Positions 7,467-17,037 of a stretch of DNA of 64,000 bases are shown piece by piece; the stretch's first letter is position 1; the number at the start of each line of letters is the position of its first letter. Source of the DNA: Methylococcaceae bacterium. GTDB taxonomy: Bacteria; Pseudomonadota; Gammaproteobacteria; Methylococcales; Methylomonadaceae. The position numbers and the translations under genes were made by a program. The stretch is from NCBI GenBank assembly GCA_030693065.1, contig JAUYBL010000034.1, positions 29,285 through 93,284 on the forward strand. The letters run 5' to 3'. Below the pieces are notes generated by a model. That model did not search any database, was not told where the DNA came from, and saw only the letters and a program-made list of their open reading frames with translations.

Positions 7467-9602
7467 TTACCGCAAAGACGCTGCAACCGTCGGCGTTGTT
7501 ACCGCTTGCGTCACAATCTCCGGGGTTAAAAGCTGCGGCAATACAACGCGGTTTGATGAATTACCTGCGCCAGCCGGATAAAACACATACAGCGGTACGC
7601 CACTACGACCAAACTCCGCTAAGAGCTTGGTAATTTCAGGATCCCGGTTGGTCCAGTCGCCCTTTAGGTAATTAATGCCGCCCCGTTTAAAGGTTTCGAT
7701 GACTGAAGGCTGGCTCAATGCGACCTTTTCATTCACCAAACAACTGATGCACCAAGCGGCAGTCATATTAAGAAAGACCGGTTTGCCTTGACTGCGTAAT
7801 TCAAATAATCGTTCTGCTGAATAGGCTTCGTAGTTTTCCGCCAGCTCGGTTTTTAAGGGTGCGGCGTGGGTATCTACTCCGACATATCCACCGGCTAATG
7901 CCACGCCCAAAGCCAACACGGTGACTACCGCACCAGTGCGTTGAGCGATATTGCCACCGTATTTGGTGAACTCATAAACCCATGCGGCAAAAGCAATAAC
8001 CACCATGCCACCCAATGCCACCGCAACGGCATTGACACCGGCTTGCTGCGCCAACACCCACACCAACCAGACCGCCGCGCCATACATCGGAAACGCCAAG
8101 CCTTGCTTTAATCTATCCATCCAGACACCGGGCTTGGGCAGAAACCGCTGCAAGTACGGCCATTGGCTCAGCAGTAAATACGGTAACGCCAGCCCCAATC
8201 CCAAAAAGAAAAACACTGCCAGCAGCGAAGCCGGTGGTTGTGTTAAAGCAAAGCCAAGCGCCGCCCCCATAAATGGCGCAGTGCAAGGTGTGGCGACAAT
8301 CGTCGCTAACACGCCGGTAAAAAAACTGCCGCTGTAACCGGGGCGCTCAGCCAATGAAGAGCCAACACCAGCTATGGAGCCACCTATCGAAAACACGCCG
8401 GACAAACTGAGTCCAACCGCAAACATTAAATACGCTACAGCCAACACAAACAGCGGCGATTGAAATTGAAAGCCCCAACCAATTTCCGCGCCAGTGGCTT
8501 TTACAGCGATAAGTACACCGCCTAGCAAGCCAAAACTCACCAAGATTCCCAGCGTATAAGCCAAGCCTTGCAAGCGAGTTTGTCGAGGATCATGTTGCGC
8601 ATGCTTTATTAACGACAACGCTTTAATAGACAGCACCGGAAATACGCAAGGCATCAGATTGAGGATGATGCCGCCCAAAAAGGCCAACAATAAAGCAGTG
8701 GTTAGCAGCACATCCGGCTCACCGGCTTTGATCACACTAATGCCTGTGGCGACTTCTGCACCGGATACTTTCACGACATAGCCACGGGTAACCAGTCCAT
8801 TGGCGCCCTCTTCTGTAACTGCCAACACGCCGGTAAGGGTTTCGTCCTTAGTTAGCGGCGCTTCGCCAGGCTTAAGCTGTAACTCCAGCTTGTCGCCGGA
8901 CAATTGCCAACTTTGCTCCGCGCCATGATTTACCTTGCCCCACTCAGCCGGGTAAAACCAAACATTTTTGATGGTCGCCGATTGCCCCTTCACTTCAGCA
9001 ATTTGGAACGACAACAGCTCTTTGTTATACGCCAAGCTTATTGGCCACGGGCTCACACCCGGCAAGCTGGCTCTGGCCTGTTCAATTAACGGACTACCCT
9101 GCCCTGCATCAACACCTGCAGCCACTATTGGCAAATCCAGGCTTAATTCAACTTTTTGAGGAATGCATAATTCCTCGCAAACCAGCCACTTCACTTTGGC
9201 ATTGATGGTAAACACGCTGCCCGCAGCGCTTTCGCGAGGCACTTTAATTTTGTTAAGCAGCGTTACTTCGTTTTCATAGCCGTAATTAACTATCGGCCCG
9301 AGCGTAATGCGACTAGGCGTCGGCCACTGAATTTCACCGGCTGTTGCGCCATCTGGTAGCTGGTAATCGATAGTCGTCGCTAAGCCGGAATCACCTGGAT
9401 TGCGCCAATAGGTATGCCAATGTGGAATAATTTGTTGATGTACACCAACTAAAATCTCATCGCCAGGATGCACAGCATCGGCAGAGGCGACTAATTGCGC
9501 TTTAACTTGCTCGGTAGCAGCTTCGAATGAACTCGCCTGCGCCACACTGCCAAACAGTGCGGTTAATGCAAAAACGCTGATGAGTGTTCGAAGTAAAAAC
9601 AT
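7467..9602 (-). CDS. DsbD-family thiol:disulfide reductase
   Basis: A 711-residue inner-membrane protein that would carry electrons from cytoplasmic thioredoxin to the periplasm. It begins with a signal peptide, then an exported DsbD-alpha/ScsB-like beta-sandwich (about 30-290) with ELCIP. The eight-helix membrane core follows, bearing both expected cysteine motifs (NLMPCVFPVLS and ATPCTAPFMG). A C-terminal thioredoxin domain has the active site WCISC (C618, C621). All three redox relays are intact. ATG at 9602 is preferred over an upstream TTG because neither has a strong ribosome site. It lies 40 bases downstream of the hydrolase gene at 9643 and is followed by the periplasmic redoxin operon, a plausible electron client. 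Confidence 0.92.
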   Translation of the reverse strand: MFLLRTLISVFALTALFGSVAQASSFEAATEQVKAQLVASADAVHPGDEILVGVHQQIIPHWHTYWRNPGDSGLATTIDYQLPDGATAGEIQWPTPSRITLGPIVNYGYENEVTLLNKIKVPRESAAGSVFTINAKVKWLVCEELCIPQKVELSLDLPIVAAGVDAGQGSPLIEQARASLPGVSPWPISLAYNKELLSFQIAEVKGQSATIKNVWFYPAEWGKVNHGAEQSWQLSGDKLELQLKPGEAPLTKDETLTGVLAVTEEGANGLVTRGYVVKVSGAEVATGISVIKAGEPDVLLTTALLLAFLGGIILNLMPCVFPVLSIKALSLIKHAQHDPRQTRLQGLAYTLGILVSFGLLGGVLIAVKATGAEIGWGFQFQSPLFVLAVAYLMFAVGLSLSGVFSIGGSIAGVGSSLAERPGYSGSFFTGVLATIVATPCTAPFMGAALGFALTQPPASLLAVFFFLGLGLALPYLLLSQWPYLQRFLPKPGVWMDRLKQGLAFPMYGAAVWLVWVLAQQAGVNAVAVALGGMVVIAFAAWVYEFTKYGGNIAQRTGAVVTVLALGVALAGGYVGVDTHAAPLKTELAENYEAYSAERLFELRSQGKPVFLNMTAAWCISCLVNEKVALSQPSVIETFKRGGINYLKGDWTNRDPEITKLLAEFGRSGVPLYVFYPAGAGNSSNRVVLPQLLTPEIVTQAVTTPTVAASLR

Positions 9603-9642
9603 TGGTGATTTCAAAGTCGCAATTAGTCAGCCAGAACTTAAC

Positions 9643-10533
9643 TTAAGCCCGCAAGTGTTTATTAAAAAACGCAATGGTGCGTTCCCATGCCAATTTGGCT
9701 GCTTTTTCGTCGAAGCGTGGTGTGGTGTCGTTGTTAAAGCCATGTTGAACGCCTGGATAGACATAGGCTTCATAACTTACCCCGGCAGTTTTTAATGCCG
9801 CCTCGTAAGCTGGCCAACCGGCATTGATGCGCTCATCTTCACCCGCGTATTGGATCAGCAACGGCGCTTTAATTTTCGCTGTTTCTTCTGCAGTTGGTTG
9901 GCTGCCATAGAAAGGCACACCGGCTGCTAGATCAGGAATTTGTGTCGCCAAATAATTCACTACGCCACCGCCGTAGCAAAAACCTACCGCCCCGACTTTG
10001 CCGTTGCCTTCAGGTAAATTTTTCAGTACGTCCACCGCGGCAAGAAAATCGGCGCGAGTTTTGGTTTGATCCAGTCCTTTGAATAACTCTCTGGCCTTGT
10101 CTTCATCACCTGGGTAACCACCTAACGTGAATAACGCATCAGGTGCGAAAGCGATAAAGTTATCCAGCGCTATCCGGCGAGCAATGTCTTCAATGTGTGG
10201 ATTTAAGCCACGATTTTCATGGATTACCAATACCGTTGGTAATTTGCCAGTCACTTGCGCAGGCTTGACTAAGTAGCCGCGAATTTTGCCGTAACCCGCA
10301 GGCGATGGGTATTCCACATAGGTCGCAGTGATCCGAGGATCGTTATTGCTTATTTGTTGAGCTTGGGCAAATTTTGGGCTTAACGCTTCCAGTAAACCTT
10401 CTGCTGTTAAACCAATAACAGTAAATTTTGCCGCTGAAGATAAAAAGCCGCGGCGCGATATGTCGCCGTGAACAAATTTATCGAATAATTTCAGCACTTC
10501 CGGTGGAAAATCGTTTGCCGTTTTGCGTGTCAT
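9643..10533 (-). CDS. Dienelactone hydrolase family protein, Tat-exported
   Basis: A 296-residue alpha/beta hydrolase. The N-terminus has a twin-arginine motif (SRRGFLSSAAKF, about 26-37) and a hydrophobic stretch, so export by the Tat pathway is likely. The catalytic nucleophile is the Cys in VGFCYGGGV, the acid is probably Asp in GEDERI, and His lies in VQHGFN, matching the Cys-His-Asp triad of dienelactone hydrolases. The native substrate is unknown; family members act on lactones, small esters or carboxymethylene butenolide. It is followed after about 40 bases by dsbD on the same strand. Confidence 0.9.
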   Translation of the reverse strand: MTRKTANDFPPEVLKLFDKFVHGDISRRGFLSSAAKFTVIGLTAEGLLEALSPKFAQAQQISNNDPRITATYVEYPSPAGYGKIRGYLVKPAQVTGKLPTVLVIHENRGLNPHIEDIARRIALDNFIAFAPDALFTLGGYPGDEDKARELFKGLDQTKTRADFLAAVDVLKNLPEGNGKVGAVGFCYGGGVVNYLATQIPDLAAGVPFYGSQPTAEETAKIKAPLLIQYAGEDERINAGWPAYEAALKTAGVSYEAYVYPGVQHGFNNDTTPRFDEKAAKLAWERTIAFFNKHLRA

Positions 10534-10571
10534 ATTTCACCTAAATTAACGTTATTCAGATACAGATGCAT

Positions 10572-10742
10572 ATGTAGGAGCGGGTGGGAGCGACGCCCAC
10601 GTCGCGACCGAGGGCTTCAAATCGCGACGAGGGCGTCGCTCCCACAAGACACTTTCACAACACGCAACTGATGCTAAATATTTTTACCATCAACATTTAA
10701 ATTGTAGGGTGGGGTGCAAGCTTTAATCTGCCCACCACCCTG
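10572..10742. repeat. Two REP-like palindromes between hydrolase and SMP-30 genes
   Basis: Bases about 10572-10650 contain gtaggagcgg followed by a palindrome whose arms are gggagcgacgcccacgtcgcga-like and its reverse complement. Bases 10705-10742 form a second hairpin (gggtggggtgc ... gcccaccaccc). They fill the 214-base gap and may separate the two transcription units. Confidence 0.7.
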
Positions 10743-10747
10743 CAAGA

Positions 10748-11713
10748 CTATTTGGCGCGGCCTTTATATCCTTGAGCTATCAACGGGATTTTATAAGCTG
10801 CACCACGACCTACTGCATAAAGGGTTTTCTTCTCTGCACCAGCAAAAGCAATATTTTGTGGCTTTTGTGGCAAAGGAATGATGCCTAAAGGCTCGCCTTT
10901 TGCGTTAAATACTTCAATACCTGAATTGGATGCGACATACAGTCTGTCCGCATCATCTATAGCAAGACCATCGGCACCGCTTGACCAGGCGCCATCAGCT
11001 TGTTTCCAGCCGTCCAGTTTGGCGAAATTGCGTTTGTTGGTAATTGAACCATCAGCGCCAATGTCATAAGCAAGAATGTGTTCGCCAGAGGTATTAGCGA
11101 CATACAAAATATTTTCTTCTTTGTTCAACTGAATGCCATTTGGACGATCAATATCGTTGGCTAAGCGTTTTAATTCACCGGCCGGGGTTATGTGATACAC
11201 GCCCGGTGTAGAGGCTGGTGGATTAGGGTTGTCTTTTGATGGACGGGTACCGCTGTCAGTAAAATAAACACCGCCAGTCTTGGTAAGAACTACATCATTA
11301 GGCCTTTGAAAAGGTTTACCTTCAAAGTTTTCCGCGAACACTTTTTGCTTTTCTACCGGGCTAATAATCCCAACCTTGGGTTGCAGCGTTTGCACAGCAA
11401 TAATTTCGCCATTGGCATTTAAAGCCAAGCCGTTAGCGCCATTGGAATTTTCTAAAAAGGTAGAAACGCTGTTGTCTGGTGCGATACGCACAATTTTATT
11501 GGCTTGAGTTTCAGTGAACAGCAAGCTGCCATCTGAGTAACCGATAGGTCCTTCAGTCCCTTTAAAGCCATCCTTAATTAATTCGATGACCACGCCACCT
11601 GCAGACACGCCCGGAATAGCCGGTGTCACGGGGTCGTCGGCTTGTACCGCCGCTGCAAACGCTAAGGCGCCTAATACTGTAAATAATTTAGCGTGTGTAG
11701 TTTTTTGTAACAT
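10748..11713 (-). CDS. SMP-30/gluconolactonase-like periplasmic beta-propeller
   Basis: A 321-residue protein with a signal peptide (ending AAAVQA) and a six-bladed propeller of the SMP-30/gluconolactonase/LRE family. Repeated signatures include LLFTETQANKIVRI, PNDVVLTKTGGVYFTDSGT, RPNGIQLNKEENILYVANTSGE and GADGLAIDDADRLYVAS. The Asn and Asp residues of those loops are the usual metal ligands. It probably hydrolyses a sugar lactone or similar ester in the periplasm, though the substrate is unknown. The start is an ATG with CCGGAGAAC upstream. It lies downstream of the tonB operon and upstream of the dienelactone-hydrolase-like gene, so two lactone/ester hydrolase folds sit together. Confidence 0.88.
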   Translation of the reverse strand: MLQKTTHAKLFTVLGALAFAAAVQADDPVTPAIPGVSAGGVVIELIKDGFKGTEGPIGYSDGSLLFTETQANKIVRIAPDNSVSTFLENSNGANGLALNANGEIIAVQTLQPKVGIISPVEKQKVFAENFEGKPFQRPNDVVLTKTGGVYFTDSGTRPSKDNPNPPASTPGVYHITPAGELKRLANDIDRPNGIQLNKEENILYVANTSGEHILAYDIGADGSITNKRNFAKLDGWKQADGAWSSGADGLAIDDADRLYVASNSGIEVFNAKGEPLGIIPLPQKPQNIAFAGAEKKTLYAVGRGAAYKIPLIAQGYKGRAK

Positions 11714-11838
11714 CTTGTTCTCCGGTTTAAAGCTAATTAATCAAAATTTTGAAAAACAAATAGGGTTAAATTCTTGCCGACCCACTGTTATATTTCGCGA
11801 ATTAAACTTGCTTGAAGACGATAAAACCGTCTAATTAC

Positions 11839-11970
11839 TTATCCCAAATTCAAACTAGGAAACGATTGCACTAACCAAATAACCGCCAAAGGCACCGAAA
11901 ATATAAAACCCACATTGACCAGCCAAAAAATCGTTGGAAGCAGAAATCTTTGCCATGTTTGCTCGTTCAT
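11839..11970 (-). CDS. Small single-span membrane protein, 43 residues
   Basis: A short complete reading frame starting MNEQTWQRFL with AAGGA ten bases upstream of the ATG. Residues about 9-34 form one hydrophobic helix (LLPTIFWLVNVGFIF, then SVPLAVIWLV), ending PSLNLG. I do not recognise a family. It lies 104 bases beyond exbD and 125 bases before the SMP-30 gene on the same strand, so it could be a tail gene of the tonB-exbB-exbD operon. Coding status rests on the ribosome site and the clean amphipathic/hydrophobic pattern only. Confidence 0.5.
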   Translation of the reverse strand: MNEQTWQRFLLPTIFWLVNVGFIFSVPLAVIWLVQSFPSLNLG

Positions 11971-12074
11971 ATGCCGTTATCCTTACGTTTATTGATTAGT
12001 TACTCGATCATTATTTAGTCAGCGTAATTTAGAGAGGATTAAACCAGCGCCGAAGAGCTGATTTTTGTTCTTGC

Positions 12075-12494
12075 TTACTTCGCACCGCTTGGCGCAGTCA
12101 GTACCGATAACTTGGTAATGCCTGAGCGTTCAATTGATGCCATTACCTTGGCAACCGTGCCGTATTTAACGCCATCATCAGCATTAAGATTGAGTGCAAT
12201 TTCCGGATCCGCAGCCTTGCGAGTTAACAATTCCTTTTCAAACGACTCCAGCGCAATCTCAGTTTTATCTATAAAAACAGCACCTTTGTCATTAACACTG
12301 ATGTAAACCGCTTCTTTTTCTTCAGGTGGCGCAGTTTCCGCAGTTTTCGGTAAATTCACATGCACTGCCTGAGTCAACAACGGTGCTGTCACAATGAACA
12401 CCACCAACAGTACCAACATCACGTCAACCAATGGCGTAACGTTGATTTCGCCCATTACATCGTCTTCACCACCACCATTTGTATTAAAGGACAT
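12075..12494 (-). CDS. exbD: ExbD/TolR-family biopolymer transport protein
   Basis: A 139-residue single-span inner-membrane protein. The segment INVTPLVDVMLVLLVVFIV holds the membrane Asp that carries protons in ExbD/TolR motors. The periplasmic part (residues about 48-139) has the ExbD fold ending KLSVLTAPSGAK. It would work with ExbB and TonB of the same operon to couple proton-motive force to outer-membrane receptors. The start codon overlaps the exbB stop (TAATG), indicating translational coupling. TolR is an alternative, but the tonB neighbour favours ExbD. Confidence 0.92.
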   Translation of the reverse strand: MSFNTNGGGEDDVMGEINVTPLVDVMLVLLVVFIVTAPLLTQAVHVNLPKTAETAPPEEKEAVYISVNDKGAVFIDKTEIALESFEKELLTRKAADPEIALNLNADDGVKYGTVAKVMASIERSGITKLSVLTAPSGAK

Positions 12495-13408
12495 TAGACT
12501 TGTACTCCGTTGGTTTCTAAATCTTCATTATTAGATTTAAGTGCTGGCTTTTTGACCAAGGTTTCACCGCGTGCTGTCGGCGCTGAAGTTGAGCCTGTAC
12601 GTTTGATCAAGAATGACGTCTTTAATGCTAAATGACCAAACTCGACAGCGAAATCGTCAAGGAAAGCCCACACCACTTTGTTTCTGCGAATAAAAAAGTT
12701 GTAGCCAATAACTGCTGGTACCGCGACGGCAATACCGATTGCTGTTGCCACCAGTGCTTCACCGATAGGACCCGCCACTACTTCCAAGTTGGCTGAACCG
12801 CTCTTACTGATATTGGTTAACGCGCCCATAATCCCCCAAACCGTACCGAACAAGCCGACGAAAGGAGAAATACTGCCGATAGTTGCCAGGATAGCCAGGC
12901 CGCTTTCGAGTGAGCCGCGTTCTTTTTGCAGCTGCTGACGCAGACGTCTATCCAGCAACTCTTGACGCTCACCAGTGTGCTCAAGATCATGAGTAGTCGT
13001 ACCGCCATCAGTTTCTAATAATGTTGCAAAACCAACCTCAGCGATTCTGGCCGCTGGGCCTTTATTGTCTTGCAACGCAGAGGCTGCTTGAAAATCTTTT
13101 GCACTCCAAAATTTCTTACTGTAGGCACGATTGTGATAGCCGATGCGCAGGTGTTGAATGCCTTTAATAAGTATTAACGCCCAGGTCACTACAGAAAAAG
13201 CTATCAATACATCTAAGGTTCCATCAACGATTAATCCTGACGTAATTTCCGGACCAACGGGTGGTGCGCTTGCCACAGATGACGCTACATTTGCAGCTGC
13301 AGGAGCCAAATCTGTTGCGACTGATTGTGCGCCGGAAACTGCTCCGGCAATGGGTGCTTGGGTGGCTGCCTGTGAAATTTCAGCTGCAGCGGTAGTTGGA
13401 TCTGCCAT
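12494..13408 (-). CDS. exbB: ExbB/TolQ/MotA-family proton channel protein
   Basis: A 304-residue inner-membrane protein. An Ala-rich N-terminal stretch precedes the first helix (TLDVLIAFSVVTWALILIKG). The long cytoplasmic loop and the last two helices carry ExbB signatures (TIGSISPFVGLFGTVWGIM and GEALVATAIGIAVAVPAVIGYN). The 50-residue Ala/Pro-rich N-terminus is longer than in E. coli ExbB. It forms the pentameric motor with ExbD. The start is an ATG with GAGG upstream, 15 bases after tonB, and the stop overlaps the exbD start. Confidence 0.92.
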   Translation of the reverse strand: MADPTTAAAEISQAATQAPIAGAVSGAQSVATDLAPAAANVASSVASAPPVGPEITSGLIVDGTLDVLIAFSVVTWALILIKGIQHLRIGYHNRAYSKKFWSAKDFQAASALQDNKGPAARIAEVGFATLLETDGGTTTHDLEHTGERQELLDRRLRQQLQKERGSLESGLAILATIGSISPFVGLFGTVWGIMGALTNISKSGSANLEVVAGPIGEALVATAIGIAVAVPAVIGYNFFIRRNKVVWAFLDDFAVEFGHLALKTSFLIKRTGSTSAPTARGETLVKKPALKSNNEDLETNGVQV

Positions 13409-13423
13409 AAATAAACCTCAAAG

Positions 13424-14227
13424 TTACAATTTAAAATTAATAGGAACCGTCACCCAACCATCGATTGGGGTTTTGCCACGTGTAGCCGGAGCAAATGACC
13501 ATTTTTTAACTGTTCTCACAGCTTCATCATCTAACACTTTCTGTCCGCTTGTTTTAAGCACGGCCACACTGTCAGGTTGTCCACTTGCAAGTACATGTAC
13601 TTTCAACATCACCTTACCTTCCCAACCGCGATCCATCGCTATTTCCGGGTAAACCGGCGCAGGGTTATCCAAATAACCTGCTCCTCCGCGAGGCTCAGTT
13701 ACTTTTTCAACCGGTGGTGGCGGAGCCGGTGCCGGTGGCGCTGGAGTTGCAACCTCAGCCACGACCGCATTAGGTGGCGCTGGTGGTTGCTCAATAACTG
13801 GCTGCGGCTTCGGCTTTATCTTCGGCTTAGGCGGCTTGTTAATTGCCACAACCTTGGGCGGCGGTGGCGGCTGAATTACTTTTGGCGGTTGCGGCTTAAC
13901 AAAAGAAATTTGCACCTTAGAAGGCACCTTTACCGGCTTTTCAATTTCAATTGGCTCGACATCAGATTTTTTAAAATACTCAACAACAACGGTATGAATA
14001 AATATCGACAACACACCGATAACTAAATAATCAGCCAGTCTCCGATCACTACCAGAATCGTTAAATTTAAAATCGCTTAACGAAAAACCGCTAGCCGTCG
14101 CCAGAGAAAAAGCAGACTCGCCATCCTGGCCGGATGCTTTAAATGGCAACACTTGCGCTGACTTGCCACCATTCGCTAAGCGGTCTTCGGAAGCAAATTG
14201 CTTACGACCCACCAAAGGACTACTCAT
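13424..14227 (-). CDS. tonB: TonB energy-transducing protein
   Basis: About 267 residues. A cytoplasmic N-terminal tail of about 65 residues precedes one membrane helix (YLVIGVLSIFIHTVVVEYF). A Pro-rich periplasmic spacer (PKPKIKPKPQPVIEQPPAPP) then leads to a C-terminal TonB domain (YPEIAMDRGWEGKVMLKVHV ... VRTVKKWSFAPA). It spans the periplasm to contact TonB boxes of receptors such as the 1014-residue one at 1.4-4.4 kb. ATG at 14227 is chosen because GGGAG lies eight bases upstream; an in-frame ATG at 14236 is possible but too close to that site. It is the first gene of tonB-exbB-exbD, divergent from argH. Confidence 0.9.
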   Translation of the reverse strand: MSSPLVGRKQFASEDRLANGGKSAQVLPFKASGQDGESAFSLATASGFSLSDFKFNDSGSDRRLADYLVIGVLSIFIHTVVVEYFKKSDVEPIEIEKPVKVPSKVQISFVKPQPPKVIQPPPPPKVVAINKPPKPKIKPKPQPVIEQPPAPPNAVVAEVATPAPPAPAPPPPVEKVTEPRGGAGYLDNPAPVYPEIAMDRGWEGKVMLKVHVLASGQPDSVAVLKTSGQKVLDDEAVRTVKKWSFAPATRGKTPIDGWVTVPINFKL

Positions 14228-14236
14228 ATCATTCAC

Positions 14237-14689
14237 TCCCTAAATGAACACCTAACCATGCTCATTCATCGTTAATTAAATCTGGAAACCAGCAACCATA
14301 ATGCTTACAGCGCGGCATCAACCATCACAATGATATTTAGCACGATACATGCCAATAAGTTACAGCTTGTGTTTTGACTATTACCCAGCCGCCTCAAGAG
14401 CCCGTTCCCCTAGGTCTGCAAGGGAAATAACCAGATTTATTTTCAACGTGCCCAAGCTGCTGTTTAGATTTAGATGAGGGCTGATTGCTGCTGTCTAAGC
14501 AACAAAGTGCTTAAGCACTGTCTCTACAGCAACAGTTAGATGCCTCTCAATGGAAGCTTTGCAGATTTTCGATATTTTGAATTGCTGTCTAAATAGATAG
14601 CTGACATTAGCGTTAGCCCAGTTACCCGCCAAGTCCGCCTTTGCCTGTATAATTCCAGCCATCTCAATGACTTCGCGACACTCACTCTC
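14237..14689. promoter_or_regulatory. Divergent tonB / argH intergenic region with argH -10 box
   Basis: This 450-base gap holds the promoters of tonB (minus) and argH (plus). A perfect TATAAT lies at 14648-14653, followed by a leader of about 30 bases to the argH ATG; the -35 side is weak (ttaccc at 14622 or cccgcc at 14625). No clear iron-box palindrome was found upstream of tonB. No gene is seen, although a frame antisense to argH runs into it by chance. Confidence 0.45.
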
Positions 14690-16081
14690 ATGACCAACAT
14701 TAATACTGAAAAACTCTCCAGCGCCCGTTTTGCCCAAGCGACCGATGCATTTGTTGAAGTCTTTACCGCTTCGGTGGATTTTGATCAGCGTATGGCCCAG
14801 CAGGATATTCAAGGCTCCATCGCCCACGCCACCATGCTGGCCGCCAGCGGCATACTGACCGAACAGGAGCGTGATGCGATTATTGAAGGCTTGGGGCAAA
14901 TTTCTGAAGAAATTCTCAACGGTGAATTTGTCTGGTCCATCAAACAAGAAGATGTCCACATGAACATCGAAGCGCGACTGACCGATATGATCGGCATCGC
15001 CGGAAAAAAACTGCACACCGGCCGCTCGCGCAACGACCAGGTCGCCACCGATATTCGGCTGTATTTACGGCATGAAATCGAGCAAATCACCGCGCAACTG
15101 GTCCGCCTGCAAACTGCCATTATCGATCTGGCCGAGCAAAATGCCGACACCATCATGCCCGGCTTCACGCATTTGCAAGTCGCCCAACCAATTACCTTTG
15201 GTCATCACTTAATGGCCTGGTTTGAAATGTTAAGCCGCGATCACGAACGTCTGCAGGATTGCAAAAAGCGCCTTAACGTCATGCCGCTTGGCGCCGCGGC
15301 ATTGGCTGGCACCAGCTATCCGATTGATCGGCACTTGACCGCACAGCTGCTGGGCTTTAGCCGTCCATCGGCTAATTCTTTGGATTCAGTCAGTGACCGC
15401 GACTTTGCGATTGAATTTACCGCCGCCGCCAGTTTGATCATGATGCATTTATCGCGTTTTTCTGAAGAGCTGATTTTATGGTCCAGCGCCCAGTTCGATT
15501 TCATCGAAATGCCCGATGCCTTCTGCACCGGCTCATCAATCATGCCGCAAAAGAAAAATCCCGACGTACCCGAGCTGGTACGCGGCAAATCCGGCCGGGT
15601 CACCGGGCATTTGGTATCGCTGTTGATGCTGATGAAAAGCCAGCCCTTGGCCTACAACAAAGACAATCAAGAAGATAAAGAACCGCTGTTCGACACCGCC
15701 GACACACTGATCAACTGCCTGCGCGCCTACGCCGACATGGTGCCGCACATCGCTCCCAAAAAAGCCAACATGTACAACTCCGCCAAACGCGGCTTCGCCA
15801 CCGCCACGGATCTGGCCGATTACCTGGTCCGCAAAGGCATGGCCTTCCGCGATGCCCATGAAGTGGTCGGCTTAGCAGTGCGTTTAGGCATTGAAAGCCA
15901 ACGCGATTTATCGGAAATCTCATTGACTGAGTTACAGCAGTTTTCCGCTTTGATTACTGCTGATGTGTTTGAGTATTTAACACTGGAAGGCTCGGTGGCG
16001 TCGCGGAAGCATATTGGCGGGACTGCGCCGGAGACGGTTAGGGTGGCTATAGAGACTGCGAGGGAAAGCTTGAAGTTGTAA
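14690..16081 (+). CDS. argH: Argininosuccinate lyase
   Basis: A 463-residue cytoplasmic enzyme that splits argininosuccinate into arginine and fumarate, the last step of arginine synthesis. The fumarase/aspartase superfamily signature [16 protein letters not shown] is complete and includes the catalytic serine loop. Other conserved stretches are [23 protein letters not shown] and [15 protein letters not shown]. Length is normal for the family. It stands alone, divergent from tonB, and its G/C-rich codon use contrasts with the two A/T-richer accessory genes that follow. Confidence 0.97.
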   Translation: MTNINTEKLSSARFAQATDAFVEVFTASVDFDQRMAQQDIQGSIAHATMLAASGILTEQERDAIIEGLGQISEEILNGEFVWSIKQEDVHMNIEARLTDMIGIAGKKLHTGRSRNDQVATDIRLYLRHEIEQITAQLVRLQTAIIDLAEQNADTIMPGFTHLQVAQPITFGHHLMAWFEMLSRDHERLQDCKKRLNVMPLGAAALAGTSYPIDRHLTAQLLGFSRPSANSLDSVSDRDFAIEFTAAASLIMMHLSRFSEELILWSSAQFDFIEMPDAFCTGSSIMPQKKNPDVPELVRGKSGRVTGHLVSLLMLMKSQPLAYNKDNQEDKEPLFDTADTLINCLRAYADMVPHIAPKKANMYNSAKRGFATATDLADYLVRKGMAFRDAHEVVGLAVRLGIESQRDLSEISLTELQQFSALITADVFEYLTLEGSVASRKHIGGTAPETVRVAIETARESLKL

Positions 16082-16186
16082 GATTCCTAATCAAAAATAT
16101 TTTTAATTTTTATATCCACTAAGTCGATCCGATGAAGCAATATATTGCATTTTATGATTTTCTAACATTAGCTAAATCACCTATTC

Positions 16187-16837
16187 ATGGATAAAAAACT
16201 TAAGAAGTGGTTGCGGTGGCTGGACGTTATCAAGACCGAAGTACAGGACCTAGTAATGGCGAAACGCACATTCCATGAGGTCCAGCAGCTCATTAGTAAC
16301 AATCCAATGCTACATCAACCAAACTCTTTCTATGGCTACTTGTCTCGAACCTATGTCTCCCATGTTGTTATTGGGATACGTCGACAAATAAAGTGTGACA
16401 AACAGAGCATTTCCATGGCTCGATTGCTCGAGGAACTAATTGAGTCGCCTCAAGTTTTGACCCGAAAATACTACGTCGACTTGTATAAAGGCTCGATTGT
16501 AGAAAATTTTGCTGATCAAGACTTCAACAAATTTGCTGCACCAGGAATGCCGTACATTGACTCAACTCACGTGGCCGCTGATCTCACTCGTCTTCGTAAC
16601 TCCACAAAGCGCTGCGAGGACTTCGCTGATAAACGAGTTGCTCATCGAGATAAGACAGAGCCGAAAGAATTACCAACTTTCATGGAAGTTGATGAGTGCA
16701 TAGCCCTTCTTGACGAACTCTATGTCCGATACTTCATGCTTTTTCACGCATCACACATGGACAGTCTACTGCCAACTCGGCAGTTCGACTGGCGAGCAAT
16801 TTTCCGCATACCATGGATTTCTCAAGGTGAAAATTAG
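16187..16837 (+). CDS. AbiU2-like HEPN-domain protein
   Basis: A 216-residue, probably cytoplasmic, all-helical protein. Its pattern resembles the AbiU2-type HEPN family: an N-terminal helical bundle with YLSRTYVSHVVIGIRRQIK and SISMARLLEELIE, then a C-terminal LTRLRNSTKRCEDFADKRVAHRDK. The final DKRVAHRD is the conserved HEPN-like stretch; the classical Rx4-6H ribonuclease motif is not exactly matched (RxxH here), so activity is uncertain. HEPN proteins often act as RNases in toxin-antitoxin or phage-defence systems. No adjacent nucleotidyltransferase antitoxin is seen. It lies in a small accessory islet between argH and tamA bounded by palindromic repeats, suggesting acquisition. Confidence 0.55.
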   Translation: MDKKLKKWLRWLDVIKTEVQDLVMAKRTFHEVQQLISNNPMLHQPNSFYGYLSRTYVSHVVIGIRRQIKCDKQSISMARLLEELIESPQVLTRKYYVDLYKGSIVENFADQDFNKFAAPGMPYIDSTHVAADLTRLRNSTKRCEDFADKRVAHRDKTEPKELPTFMEVDECIALLDELYVRYFMLFHASHMDSLLPTRQFDWRAIFRIPWISQGEN

Positions 16838-16849
16838 CGCCGAAGCCAC

Positions 16850-16931
16850 AGTGGGCAAATGGCTTTATCGTTTGCCCACTTTGAATCTGACAAAATCGGT
16901 GGGCAAAAAAGCATTGTCCACCCGGCTGGGG
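16850..16931. repeat. REP-like hairpin cluster (gtgggcaaa family)
   Basis: Bases 16850-16880 form a perfect stem agtgggcaaa / tttgcccact around ggctttatcg. A related half-copy (ggtgggcaaaaaagcattgtccacc) follows at about 16898-16922. It fills the gap between the HEPN-like gene and the next accessory gene, and could also work as a transcript-end structure. Confidence 0.7.
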
Positions 16932-17037
16932 CGTTTTAAGGGGGGTTACGTTGTAATTGAATATATTTTTAACCACTTAGACAATCTGGTGACGCAATAT
17001 TTTGCGTCTATCATCAGATAAATACTACTTAGGCATC

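Noticed and set aside
14495..15016. 173-codon open frame on the minus strand over the argH start
   Set aside because: Lies antisense to a clear argH gene and shows no family pattern or ribosome site; a shadow frame.
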